Source: Neoroseomonas eburnea (lineage in GTDB: Bacteria; Pseudomonadota; Alphaproteobacteria; Acetobacterales; Acetobacteraceae). From it: a stretch of DNA of 64,000 nt. Below are positions 25,927-33,230 of the stretch, in pieces; position 1 is the stretch's first letter; each line of letters opens with the position of its first letter. Position numbers and translations under genes: made by a program. Under the pieces are notes generated by a model, which searched no databases, was not told the DNA's origin, and saw only the letters and a list, made by a program, of their open reading frames with translations. Where the stretch lies: NCBI RefSeq assembly GCF_018129005.1, contig NZ_JAAEDL010000021.1, forward strand, positions 31,440-95,439, in the 5' to 3' direction.

Positions 25927-26043
25927 CGATCGGTCCTTCATGGCGATGTTCGTCGCCTCGTCTTCGAGGAGCGAGCGGTGCATCAGCACCGAGTGCCGCC
26001 TGATTGGATCGTGGAAGCCCCTTACGAATTGGAACACAGCCAT
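25927..26043 (-). pseudogene. IS3-family transposase (OrfB) C-terminal remnant
   Basis: The minus-strand translation reads MAVFQFVRGFHDPIRRHSVL followed by MHRSLLEDEATNIA. This is the end of the DDE integrase core of IS3-family OrfB proteins, which normally reads F-x-F-I-E-x-F-Y-N-x-x-R-R-H-S-A-L-G-Y-x-S-P. Only ~39 codons are left and the flanks are unrelated, so this is a fossil. The exact limits are approximate. Confidence 0.6.
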
Positions 26044-26224
26044 GCGGGCTCCGGCCATCGGCGATGCACCGCATGTCACGCGCCGGCCGCGGTTCAACAA
26101 CAGTCGCGCAACCGACCCTCCGCGTACGCGTGGTCGTTGATCACGGGGCGCGTCAGCCCGAATCCTCAGGCCGACCGCGCAAGCGCCCTTCGATTCTCCT
26201 GGAAGGACCGGGCGCAGGAATCCC

Positions 26225-26404
26225 GGACCGGCTGGATAAGGTAGCGCCGGAAGGTACGCTCCCCCCAGTTGGACAGCCTCAGCCTAAGCTCGGTGCGTGG
26301 CGTGGCGAGTTGGACTGCCTGCTGAAGGAGAATGCGGGTCGGGCGAGCCGGGAGCGGTTGACACTGATGCGCGTGTTCGAGGCGCTGCGCGGCCCTCGCT
26401 ATGG
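26225..26404 (+). pseudogene. IS21-family IstA remnant
   Basis: The frame reads [40 protein letters not shown] and [20 protein letters not shown]. This matches the segment after the helix-turn-helix of IstA transposases (PKLGPW...LL.EN...RERLT..RVFE.LR..GY). The DDE core is missing. The fragment runs straight into IstB sequence in another frame, so an internal deletion removed most of istA and the first part of istB. Confidence 0.65.
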
Positions 26405-26419
26405 CCGACCATCTCTGTC

Positions 26420-26671
26420 GCGTCGATCTCGTTGTGCGACGAGGTCGGCGACCTGCCGTTCGCGCAATCGGACGGGCAGTTGCTGTTCCGCCTGGTCAGC
26501 CGGCTGTACGAGCAGACCTCGACCCCGGTGACGACTACCCTTGCCTTTGGCGAATGGCTGAGCGTGTTCGGCGACGCCAAGATGATCACAGTGCTGCTCG
26601 ATCGCCTGACACATCGCTGCGACATCGTCGAAGCCGGCAACGACAGCTGGCGGTTCAAGAACGGCGCCTGA
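26420..26671 (+). pseudogene. IS21-family IstB helper ATPase remnant
   Basis: The frame reads [60 protein letters not shown] and [19 protein letters not shown]. This is the C-terminal third of IstB: Walker B (here C-D-E-V in place of I-I-D-E/D), sensor 1 and the end region. The Walker A part is absent. It ends with a normal stop. Confidence 0.8.
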
Positions 26672-26765
26672 TCCCCCACCGGCGGTGCCGCCGCGCCCGG
26701 GTTGCCCGGCGCTGCGCCTACGGCTCGGCGCCAGCCAACCCGCGTGTGCTCGCGCAAACGAAACG

Positions 26766-26811
26766 CGTCCTTTCCGCACGCCGATCGGGGGTCCCGTTTG
26801 CGTCCCGATTG
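26766..26811. repeat. Tandem ~22-bp terminal repeats of the IS21 remnant
   Basis: Bases 26766-26787 and 26790-26811 are similar (both of the form CC-n-n-TT-n-n-GC-n-n-n-CCGAT). IS21 elements often carry multiple such repeats at their ends. They lie ~95 bases after the IstB stop, so this is the probable right end of the element. No matching left end was found. Confidence 0.5.
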
Positions 26812-26979
26812 CCAGGGCATCTTCGCCGCCACCCTCGAACTCGGCGCGGCAACGCTCTCGGTAGCGGCGAAGAAGCGCGGCGTGCCGAGTTATCCTGACG
26901 ACCGAACCGTCTGCGCCGGGCCACCATGGCCCCACGCGCGACACCCAGCGCGCAAGGGCCGGCCCTTGTGCCCCGGGCA

Positions 26980-27438
26980 TCAGATCTTGATGTAGGCGAA
27001 GCCGTCCCATTGCAGCCGGCCGAGCTGCCCCACGCCGCTTGGTACCAGGTCGTCCTCGCCGGCGTCGTAGAGCTCCTCGATCCGGATGTTGCTATTGCGC
27101 AGAGTGATGCGGCAGATCTCGAAGCGCACGCCGGCGAGCTTCAGCTCGTCGATCCGGGCGGCCACCTGCGGGTCGTGCTTCGCCGCGATGCGCAACAGGT
27201 TCACGCCCGGCCCGTGCATGACGACGCGGAAGTCGAACTGCCCCGGCGTGAGCACGGTGAGGTGGTTGGCGACGTTCACGAGGAACTGCCGATAGAAGGC
27301 GAACTCCTCCCCGCCCGGCTGGTTGAGATGATAGACGACCTTCTCGCGCGGGCCGCTGACCTGCGCCGCCGCGGGCGTCACCGCGCCCATGGCGGCGAGC
27401 GCAGCGATCCCGCCGCGGCGACCGACCTTCCGCTTCAT
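26980..27438 (-). CDS. DsrE-family periplasmic sulfur-relay-like protein
   Basis: 152 residues with a signal peptide (MKRKVGRRGGIAALAAMGAV...AAA, possibly twin-arginine). The DsrE fold is seen as EKVVYHLNQPGGEEFAFYRQ, FDFRVVMHGPGVNLL, LKLAGVRFEICRITLRN and a C-terminal YIKI strand. The Cys in FEICRITL is the usual place for a sulfur-carrying Cys in the family. It follows soxD on the same strand with 33 bases between, so it belongs to the sox unit and probably binds sulfur intermediates in the periplasm. Confidence 0.82.
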   Translation of the reverse strand: MKRKVGRRGGIAALAAMGAVTPAAAQVSGPREKVVYHLNQPGGEEFAFYRQFLVNVANHLTVLTPGQFDFRVVMHGPGVNLLRIAAKHDPQVAARIDELKLAGVRFEICRITLRNSNIRIEELYDAGEDDLVPSGVGQLGRLQWDGFAYIKI

Positions 27439-27471
27439 GTCTCCCGTCCCCCTCCCAGTGATATCCGGCGG

Positions 27472-28257
27472 CTATTGCGGCTCGGCGGTTCCCGATTCCG
27501 AACCGGGCGGCACGAATTGCCGGCTGTCCATGGTGACGGTGACCGGGCGGCCCTGGCGGCAATTCGTCATGCAGGCGGCATTCGGCGTATCGGGCCGCGC
27601 CTCCAGCACGAAGCCGTCGCGGTTCGGCATCTGCACGCGCGGCAGGCTGTCGCGGTCGATCACGACCTCCTCGCCGATCAGCTCGTTGATGAACAGGACA
27701 TAGGCCGTCAGCGCGTAGTACTCGTCGTTCGTCAGGCTTTGCGGCGCCGCATAGGGCATGGCGCGGCGGATGTAGTCGAAGACGCCCGGCGCGTGCTGCC
27801 AGAAGGACCCCACGGTGCGCCGCGGCTGGTCGCTGCGCAGGCTGTCGCGCCCGCCCATCAGCGCCGGCCAGCGGTCCAGCCCCTCGCCGAAATCGCCGTG
27901 GCAGGCCGCGCAATGGGTGGCGAACAGATCCTCACCCTCCTTCACCGTGCCGCGGCCTGGCGGCAGATTGTGGCCATCCCCGCGCACCGCGATGTCCCAG
28001 CCCGCGACCTCGGCTGCGGTCGCGGCGCGGCCGACGCCCGGGATCGGTGCGGGCAGCACGCCGGGCGCGATCGCCGGCGCCGGCCAGGCGACGTCCGCGC
28101 GGGTCCGTTCCCCCGGCGGCGCCTGGAACGGGCGATACAGTGCCGCGATGTCGGTTTGGGCGGGCGCGGGCTGCGGCGCCTGCTGCGCGATCGCGAAGCC
28201 CGCGAGCGCGAGCAGCGGGGCGCCGATCGCGACCGCCTTACGCATCGATCTGGACAT
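27472..28257 (-). CDS. soxD: SoxD cytochrome c, sulfane dehydrogenase subunit
   Basis: 261 residues with a signal peptide ending near AIAQ. A single CxxCH heme motif (CAACH) is seen near 113. The C-terminal CMTNCRQG is not a heme motif but is the Cys pair seen at the end of SoxD proteins. SoxCD removes the six sulfane electrons from the SoxY-bound sulfur and passes them to cytochrome c. The ATG at 28257 overlaps the end of soxC by 20 bases. An ATG at 28245 overlapping by 8 is equally possible. The order soxC-soxD is the classic one. Confidence 0.87.
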   Translation of the reverse strand: MSRSMRKAVAIGAPLLALAGFAIAQQAPQPAPAQTDIAALYRPFQAPPGERTRADVAWPAPAIAPGVLPAPIPGVGRAATAAEVAGWDIAVRGDGHNLPPGRGTVKEGEDLFATHCAACHGDFGEGLDRWPALMGGRDSLRSDQPRRTVGSFWQHAPGVFDYIRRAMPYAAPQSLTNDEYYALTAYVLFINELIGEEVVIDRDSLPRVQMPNRDGFVLEARPDTPNAACMTNCRQGRPVTVTMDSRQFVPPGSESGTAEPQ

Positions 28258-29524
28258 TGACCACCGTCCCTTCGCGATCGACCAGCCAGGTGTGGATGCT
28301 GTTCTTGTGATAGATGCTCTCGGTGCCCCGCGCGCGGCGCAGCTCCGTGATGGTCGGCTGCACGCGGCCGGTCTCGTCCATCGCGCGGCTCTGCAGGTAG
28401 GCGGTCTGCCCCTCCCGCCATTCCCACGGTATGCGGAACCGCGTCAGCGCCTTGGGCAGCACCGGATCCTGCAGCGCGGCGGTGCGCCAGGTGTCGCCGC
28501 CATCGACCGAGACATCCACGCGCGTGACGCGCCCCGCGCCCGACCAGGCCAGGCCGGAGATCTCGACGAAGCCCGGCCGGCCGCGCAGCGGCTTCTCCGG
28601 GCAGGGCTGGGTGATGACCGAATTCACCTCGTTGACGAAGGTGAACTGGCGCGACAGCCCGTCCGGCATCAGGTCCGTGTAGGTGCGCGTCTCCCAGCGC
28701 GTGAACCAGGGACGATCGCCGACCTCGATGCGGCGGATCCACTTGATCCACATGTTGCCCTCGTAGCCGGGCAGCACCAGGCGCACGGGATAGCCCTGCT
28801 GCGGGCGCACAGCCTCCCCGTTCTGACCGAAGGCGACGATGGCGTCGTCGAGCGCCTTGGCCAGCGGGATCGACCGCGCGAGATGCGAGGCGTCCGAGGC
28901 CTCCGCCAACAGCCAGGAGGCGCCGCTGCGCAGCCCCGCCTGCGCGAGCAGCGCCTTGAGCGGCACGCCTGTCCATTCCGAGCAGGAGAGCATGCCGTGC
29001 GTGAACTGCACGCCCGACATCTGCGCCCCGCGCCATTCCATGCCGCCATTGGCAGGGCATTCGATGAAGTGGATCCGGCTGACCGAGGGCATCCTCTTCA
29101 GGTCCTCGAGCGTGAAGACCAGCGGGCGCTCCACCATGCCGTGGATCATCAGCCGGTAGTCGGCCGGGTCGATGTCCGGCACGCCGCCATGGTGGCGTTC
29201 GAAATGCAGGCCGGAGGGCGTGATGATGCCGTGCATCTCCGCGAGCGGCGTGAAGGAGACCGAGGAGATGCGGTCCGGCGTCAGCCAGGGCACGTAGCGA
29301 CGTACCGCCGTCTCGTGCCGGCTGCGCGTGCCGTAGGTCTCCTCGATCACGCCAGGCCCGAGGCTGCGGCTCCATTCGGGCAGGTTGGGCGGCTGGTTCT
29401 CGGGATTGCCGGCGGCGAGCGCGATGGCGCCCCCGCCACCGAGGCCCGCGGCCGCGCCCGCGCCGGCCGCCGCGCGGAGCAAGCCGCGGCGCGACGGCCG
29501 TTCCGTGTGCTGTCTCGTCGTCAT
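28238..29524 (-). CDS. soxC: SoxC sulfane dehydrogenase, molybdenum cofactor subunit
   Basis: 428 residues. A twin-arginine signal (SRRGLLRAAA) matches export of a folded molybdoenzyme. The sulfite-oxidase-type core has the molybdenum-ligand Cys156 in HFIECPANGG. The substrate and cofactor region is at WTGVPLKALLAQAGL, and the C-terminal dimer domain at SGLAWSGAGRVTRVDVSVDG. A heme domain is absent, as expected for SoxC. It lies between soxF and soxD on the minus strand. The start at 29524 is chosen because the earlier in-frame starts to 29752 run into soxF and lack a signal peptide. Confidence 0.92.
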   Translation of the reverse strand: MTTRQHTERPSRRGLLRAAAGAGAAAGLGGGGAIALAAGNPENQPPNLPEWSRSLGPGVIEETYGTRSRHETAVRRYVPWLTPDRISSVSFTPLAEMHGIITPSGLHFERHHGGVPDIDPADYRLMIHGMVERPLVFTLEDLKRMPSVSRIHFIECPANGGMEWRGAQMSGVQFTHGMLSCSEWTGVPLKALLAQAGLRSGASWLLAEASDASHLARSIPLAKALDDAIVAFGQNGEAVRPQQGYPVRLVLPGYEGNMWIKWIRRIEVGDRPWFTRWETRTYTDLMPDGLSRQFTFVNEVNSVITQPCPEKPLRGRPGFVEISGLAWSGAGRVTRVDVSVDGGDTWRTAALQDPVLPKALTRFRIPWEWREGQTAYLQSRAMDETGRVQPTITELRRARGTESIYHKNSIHTWLVDREGTVVNVQIDA

Positions 29525-29552
29525 GTCTGCTCCATCGGACAGTCCGGCGCGG

Positions 29553-30839
29553 TCAGCCGAACATCTCGTTCGTGATGCTCTCGTACCAGCCGTCGGCGTA
29601 GAGCGCTTCGAGATGACGGTGCTCGCGGCGCCGCTGCGGCGACATGGTCGCGTTGCGCGGGCTGATGCCGCCCGATCCTTCCACCTCCACCAGCGACGTC
29701 GGGCCAGGGCGGTACACGCCCACGATGGAGATGCCGTAGTCCGGTCCGACATGGCTGTAGCAGGTGTTGAAGAAGGTCGCGGCCGGCGGCGCGCGGCCCG
29801 CCAGCGACGCCGCGATGCAGGCGATCGCGTGCTTGGCGTGGGAGGATGCGGCGAAGCCCGACTTCGGCATCGGCGCGGCGATGGTCGCGTCGCCGAGCAC
29901 CCAGATGCCCTCGACCTGTGCGCTCTCGAAGGTGGCAGGCTTCACCGGGCACCAGCCGGACTGGTTGGCCAGTCCCGCGTCGCGCGCGATCCTCGCGGCC
30001 ATCTGCGGCGGGATGACGTTGACGACGGCGCCCTTCACCTTCTCGCCGAACTCGGTTTCCACCTCCATCGTCGCGGGATGCACGCGCATCACCCGCCCGT
30101 CGCTCGAGGCGCCGCGCCATTCGACGATGCCGGGATAGAGCTCCTCCCACGCGTCCTGGAACAGCGGCTGCTTGGAGAAGCCGTTCTTGGCGTCGAGCGC
30201 GATCAGCTTGCTGCGCGGCTTGGCCTGCTTGAGGTATTCCGCAACCATGCTGATCCGCTCATAGGGGCCGGGCGGGCAGCGGAAGGGGTTGTCCGGGATC
30301 GCCATGACGAAGGTGCCGCCGTCGGGCATCTCCTGGAGTTGGCGCGCGAGCAGCGTGATCGGCTGCAGCGACGGGATCCAGCCGTGCGGCATGCGCGCGC
30401 TGGCAGCCTCGTCATAGCCCTCGATCGCGCCCCAGCGCAGGTCGATGCCGGGCGACATCACCAGACGGTCGTAAGGCACGTCGGTGCCGTCGGCGAGGCG
30501 CACGCGCCTGCCGGCGGGATCGACCGCCGTGACGCTCTGGTGCACCACGCGCACGCCGCGCGCCGCGAGGCGGTCGTAGCCGAAGGTGATGCTCTCGACG
30601 GTGCGCCGGCCAGCGAGCACGAGGTTGCCGTAGGGGCAGGTGGTGAAGGTCTGGCTGCGCTCGATCAGCGTGATGTCGAGCGCGGGGAAGCGGTCACGGG
30701 CGAACCGTGCGGCGGAAGCGCCGCCGAAGCCGCCGCCGATGATGACGACGCGGCCCGCGCCGGCTTGCGCGAAGGCGAGGCGCGGCGTGGCGAGCGCGAC
30801 CGGGACGGCGGCCAGCAGGGCGCGGCGGGAGATGGTCAT
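29553..30839 (-). CDS. soxF: SoxF/FccB flavocytochrome c sulfide dehydrogenase flavoprotein
   Basis: 428 residues with a twin-arginine signal (SRRALLAAVPVAL). The FAD-binding motif VVIIGGGFGGASAARFAR is at ~30-47. Redox-type cysteines appear in FTTCPYGNLVL and later SGWCPVKPATF, the pair that forms the disulfide at the flavin in FccB. The second half has WVLGDATIAAPMPKSGFAA. The partner is the monoheme cytochrome encoded just upstream at 30855-31148. The complex oxidises sulfide and feeds cytochrome c. Confidence 0.92.
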   Translation of the reverse strand: MTISRRALLAAVPVALATPRLAFAQAGAGRVVIIGGGFGGASAARFARDRFPALDITLIERSQTFTTCPYGNLVLAGRRTVESITFGYDRLAARGVRVVHQSVTAVDPAGRRVRLADGTDVPYDRLVMSPGIDLRWGAIEGYDEAASARMPHGWIPSLQPITLLARQLQEMPDGGTFVMAIPDNPFRCPPGPYERISMVAEYLKQAKPRSKLIALDAKNGFSKQPLFQDAWEELYPGIVEWRGASSDGRVMRVHPATMEVETEFGEKVKGAVVNVIPPQMAARIARDAGLANQSGWCPVKPATFESAQVEGIWVLGDATIAAPMPKSGFAASSHAKHAIACIAASLAGRAPPAATFFNTCYSHVGPDYGISIVGVYRPGPTSLVEVEGSGGISPRNATMSPQRRREHRHLEALYADGWYESITNEMFG

Positions 30840-30854
30840 GACGGTGTCCTCCCC

Positions 30855-31148
30855 CTACTGCGCGCGGGCGTAGTGGGCGGCGAGCAGGGCGATCTGCTCG
30901 TCCGTGTAGCCGCGCGCGATCCGCCCCATCACGGTCGCCTCGCGCTGGTTGGCGCGGAAGGCCTGGAGCAGCGCGACGAACTCGGCGCGGCTGTGCGCGT
31001 CCTTGATCAGCGGAATGCCGTGCGAGCCTTGTCCGGCGACGCCATGGCAGCCCTGGCAGGCACCGGCGAGCACGGCCGGGTCGGACGTCTGCGCGAGCGC
31101 GGGAGCCACCGCAAGCAACAGAAACGGCAGGATCTGCCTGACATTCAT
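30855..31148 (-). CDS. soxE: SoxE/FccA-like monoheme cytochrome c
   Basis: 97 residues with a signal peptide cut after ALAQ near 20. The heme motif is CQGCH (Cys31, Cys34, His35), with a probable Met ligand at ATVMGRIARGYTDEQI. It starts the soxE-F-C-D unit and is the expected electron-accepting subunit of the SoxF flavoprotein. GGAGG lies 11 bases before the ATG at 31148 and only 2 before the ATG at 31157, so the second is preferred. It is divergent from the cytochrome gene at 31266. Confidence 0.8.
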   Translation of the reverse strand: MNVRQILPFLLLAVAPALAQTSDPAVLAGACQGCHGVAGQGSHGIPLIKDAHSRAEFVALLQAFRANQREATVMGRIARGYTDEQIALLAAHYARAQ

Positions 31149-31157
31149 CGACGTCAT

Positions 31158-31265
31158 ATCCTCCGCTGCCCTCTTGTCGGGAAAAATATTTTAGCGAAGA
31201 CTAATGCAAACGCGCCACACCAGTCCATACCCAATCCGGTACACGCGCGAACTGGAGGAAGCCCG
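31158..31265. promoter_or_regulatory. Divergent promoter region in the sox locus, AT-rich core
   Basis: 108 bases between divergent soxE and the class I cytochrome gene. It holds the perfect palindrome AAAATATTTT at 31183-31192 within an AT-rich patch, unusual for this GC-rich window. It is the only place from which both units can start, so a regulator site is likely. The TTGGAGG-like AACTGGAGGAA near its end is the ribosome binding site of the plus-strand gene. Confidence 0.5.
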
Positions 31266-31652
31266 ATGCAACTTCGCCCCGCCCTTCTCGCGCTCGCGCT
31301 GCTTACCGCGCCGGCCGTCGCCTCGGCGCAGGACGCTGCGGCGGGCCAGCGTGTCTTCAACCAGTGCCGCGCCTGCCACACGGTCGACCAGGGCGGGCGG
31401 AACGGCGTCGGGCCCAACCTGCATGGCGTCTTCGGCCGGCGCGCCGGCAGCATCGAGGGCTTCCGATACTCGGCGCCGATGCGCGCGAAGTCGGCCGAGG
31501 GACTGACCTGGAACGAGGCTACGCTGCGCGCCTACATCGCCGACCCGAAGGGCATCGTGCCGGCGGGGTCAATGGCGTTTGCGGGCCTGCGCAGCGAGCA
31601 GCAGCTCAACGACCTGATCGCCTACCTGCGCCAAGCGGCCGGCGCGCAGTAG
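31266..31652 (+). CDS. Class I cytochrome c (c2/c550 type)
   Basis: 128 residues with a signal peptide cut after ASAQ near 22. The heme motif CRACH (Cys34, Cys37, His38) is followed by VGPNLHGVFGRRAGS, FRYSAPMRAKS and a Met ligand in PAGSMAFAGL, the full class I c2 pattern. It is a soluble periplasmic electron carrier, probably taking electrons from SoxXA and SoxCD to the terminal oxidase. GGAGGAA upstream fixes the start. It leads a three-gene plus-strand unit. Confidence 0.92.
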   Translation: MQLRPALLALALLTAPAVASAQDAAAGQRVFNQCRACHTVDQGGRNGVGPNLHGVFGRRAGSIEGFRYSAPMRAKSAEGLTWNEATLRAYIADPKGIVPAGSMAFAGLRSEQQLNDLIAYLRQAAGAQ

Positions 31653-31657
31653 CCGCG

Positions 31658-32038
31658 ATGCGACGCCGCGCCCTGCTGCCGCTGCTCCTGGTCGCCCTGC
31701 GCGCGCAGGCGGCGGAGGCGGCGGCACGGCTCGTGATGTTGGAACGCCACGACTGCCCCTGGTGCCGGCGCTGGCTGCGCGAGGTGGGACAGCAGTCGTG
31801 GAACCTTTCGGACCTGGGCCGGCGCGCGCCGCTGCGGCGCGTGGACGTGGCGCAAGGCCTGCCCGAGGACCTGCGCCACCTCGTGAACTGGCGCTTCACG
31901 CCGACCTTCGTGCTGGTCGCGGACGGGCGCGAGGTCGGTCGCATCATCGGCTACCAGGCCGACCTCTTCTTCTGGCAGCAGGCCGAATCGCTGCTGGCGA
32001 GACTTCCCGAAGGACCCGAACAGGAGAGACGCCCATGA
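31658..32038 (+). CDS. soxS: Thioredoxin-like periplasmic protein, SoxS type
   Basis: 126 residues with a signal peptide and the redox motif CPWC (Cys33-Cys36) in LERHDCPWCRRW. The cis-Pro segment WRFTPTFVLVADG is present and YQADLFFWQQAESLLARL closes the fold. This fits SoxS, the thiol-disulfide protein that reactivates SoxY in the periplasm. It starts 5 bases after the cytochrome stop, and its own stop overlaps the next start (ATGA). The symbol is given from context and motif. Another thioredoxin-like protein (SoxW-type) is encoded at 34831. Confidence 0.75.
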   Translation: MRRRALLPLLLVALRAQAAEAAARLVMLERHDCPWCRRWLREVGQQSWNLSDLGRRAPLRRVDVAQGLPEDLRHLVNWRFTPTFVLVADGREVGRIIGYQADLFFWQQAESLLARLPEGPEQERRP

Positions 32039-32532
32039 AGAGGATCATGCTCGCCGCCGCCGTCCTCGCCGCGACCGCCGTGGCGGTGCCGTCGCGCGCG
32101 CAGGACTTCACCACTTTCCGCGTCATGGCGCCGTCGCTTGCGCTCGACCTCGCGCGGGCGGCGCTGAAGGCGTGCCAGGACCGCGGCTTCCAGGTCGCCG
32201 TCGCGGTGGTGGACCGCTTCGGCGTCACGCAGGTGCTGCTGCGCGACGCGCTGGCCGGCGCGCATACGCCCGACACGGCGGCGGCCAAGGCGCGCGCGGC
32301 GGTGTCCTTCCGCACCTCGACCGAACAGCTCAACGCCCTGACCCAGGCGGGGCAGATCAACAGCGCGATCCGCCATCTGCCTGGCTATGTCTTCCTCGGC
32401 GGCGGCGTGCCGGTGGAAGCCGCCGGATCGATCGTCGGCGGCGTCGGCATCTCCGGCGCGCCGGGCGGCCCGGAGGACGACGCCTGCGCCCGCGCCGGCA
32501 TCGCCGAGGTCGAGGACCGCCTGCTCATGTAG
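32035..32532 (+). CDS. GlcG/HbpS-family heme-binding-like protein
   Basis: 165 residues with a signal peptide (MKRIMLAAAVLAATAVAVPS, cut after SRAQ). The GlcG/HbpS fold is recognised by LARAALKACQDRGFQVAVAV, VDRFGVTQVLLRDALAGAHT, AAAKARAAVSFRTSTEQL and GGVGISGAPGGPEDDACA. The family binds heme or cobalamin or acts as an accessory to redox enzymes, with no firm function. It overlaps the SoxS-like gene by ATGA. Such proteins recur beside sox genes. Confidence 0.85.
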   Translation: MKRIMLAAAVLAATAVAVPSRAQDFTTFRVMAPSLALDLARAALKACQDRGFQVAVAVVDRFGVTQVLLRDALAGAHTPDTAAAKARAAVSFRTSTEQLNALTQAGQINSAIRHLPGYVFLGGGVPVEAAGSIVGGVGISGAPGGPEDDACARAGIAEVEDRLLM

Positions 32533-32783
32533 CCGCGCGGCCCGCGGCAAGGCCCCGGACCGCAAGCGCGAAGCGCGCGCAATCGCCCGTCGTCCTTGGC
32601 GCGCCCCGTGCGCGGGGGCGCCGAGGTGGCCCGATGCTGTGCCTCGGGCGGGAAGCGTGAAGCGCGACCGCGCGCGGCCGCCCCGGCAGCCCCGCGCGCC
32701 ATACCGCTGAACCTCGCCGATGCGGTCATCGGCGAGGTTCAGCGGTATGGGGGCATCAGGAAGACTCCAGATCTCCGGCCCTT
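32533..32783. other. Intergenic stretch between convergent genes, hairpin-rich
   Basis: 251 bases between the GlcG-like gene and the DsrE-like gene, which converge. No gene is seen. It contains two strong stem-loops, listed separately. Confidence 0.5.
32699..32750. terminator. 24-bp perfect stem-loop, bidirectional terminator candidate
   Basis: Bases 32699-32722 pair perfectly with 32727-32750 around a CGGT loop. The stem carries ACCGCTGAACCTCGCCGATG. A stem this long and perfect between convergent genes is likely a bidirectional terminator or a mobile palindromic sequence. No T-run follows on either strand. Confidence 0.6.
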
Positions 32784-32797
32784 TCAGGGCCGGAGAT
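32771..32797 (-). terminator. 12-bp stem-loop overlapping the end of the DsrE-like gene
   Basis: ATCTCCGGCCCT at 32771-32782 pairs with 32786-32797, with a TTC loop. The right arm includes the last codons of the minus-strand gene that stops at 32784. It is a candidate terminator for that gene. Confidence 0.5.
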
Positions 32798-33230
32798 GCA
32801 CCCAGCCTTCCAGCTCCCGCTCGACGATCTCGGGCAGGCCGTTCTGCACGACCTCCACGCCCTCGAGCACCGCCTCCGCCCCGAGCCCCAACGTATCGAG
32901 CGTCGCGCCGCAGGCGACGAACTCGATGTCATAGGCGCGCAGCGAGGCGACTCGCTCGGCCACTCGGCTCTCCGCCGAGATCAGGTGGCGCACGCCGGGC
33001 CCGTAGCCGACCACCATGATCCGCACCAGGTCCTGCCCGTAGAAGGACTGGATGTTGATGATGTTGCTGAACACGGCATTGGCGCGTGCCGGATCGGCTT
33101 CCGACAGCGAGACCACGATTCGGCGCGGCGCCTCTATGCTCGGCTTCGGGTCGGCGAGCGGCGTCTCCCGTACGCCCGCCGCGCCAAGCGCGAGGGTGGA
33201 GAGGGCGGTGAGCATGCTGCGTCGTTTCAT
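32784..33230 (-). CDS. DsrE-family protein, second copy in the sox locus
   Basis: 148 residues with a signal peptide (MKRRSMLTALSTLALGAAGV). The DsrE fold is seen as RRIVVSLSEADPARANAVFS, IQSFYGQDLVRIMVVGYGPG, and YDIEFVACGATLDTLG with the conserved Cys. The end ERELEGWVHLRP is typical. It is about 25-30% alike in wording to the 26980 copy by eye, so they are not a recent duplication. Its start overlaps the stop of the membrane-fused synthase gene (ATGA). A role in binding sulfur in the periplasm is likely. Confidence 0.8.
   Translation of the reverse strand: MKRRSMLTALSTLALGAAGVRETPLADPKPSIEAPRRIVVSLSEADPARANAVFSNIINIQSFYGQDLVRIMVVGYGPGVRHLISAESRVAERVASLRAYDIEFVACGATLDTLGLGAEAVLEGVEVVQNGLPEIVERELEGWVHLRP

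Noticed and set aside
26816..26979. Additional transposase sequence right of the IS21 end
   Set aside because: Short low-complexity frames on both strands; nothing resembles a transposase.
31183..31192. AT-rich palindrome as a replication origin
   Set aside because: Too short, with no DnaA boxes or iterons; it is better explained as a promoter element.
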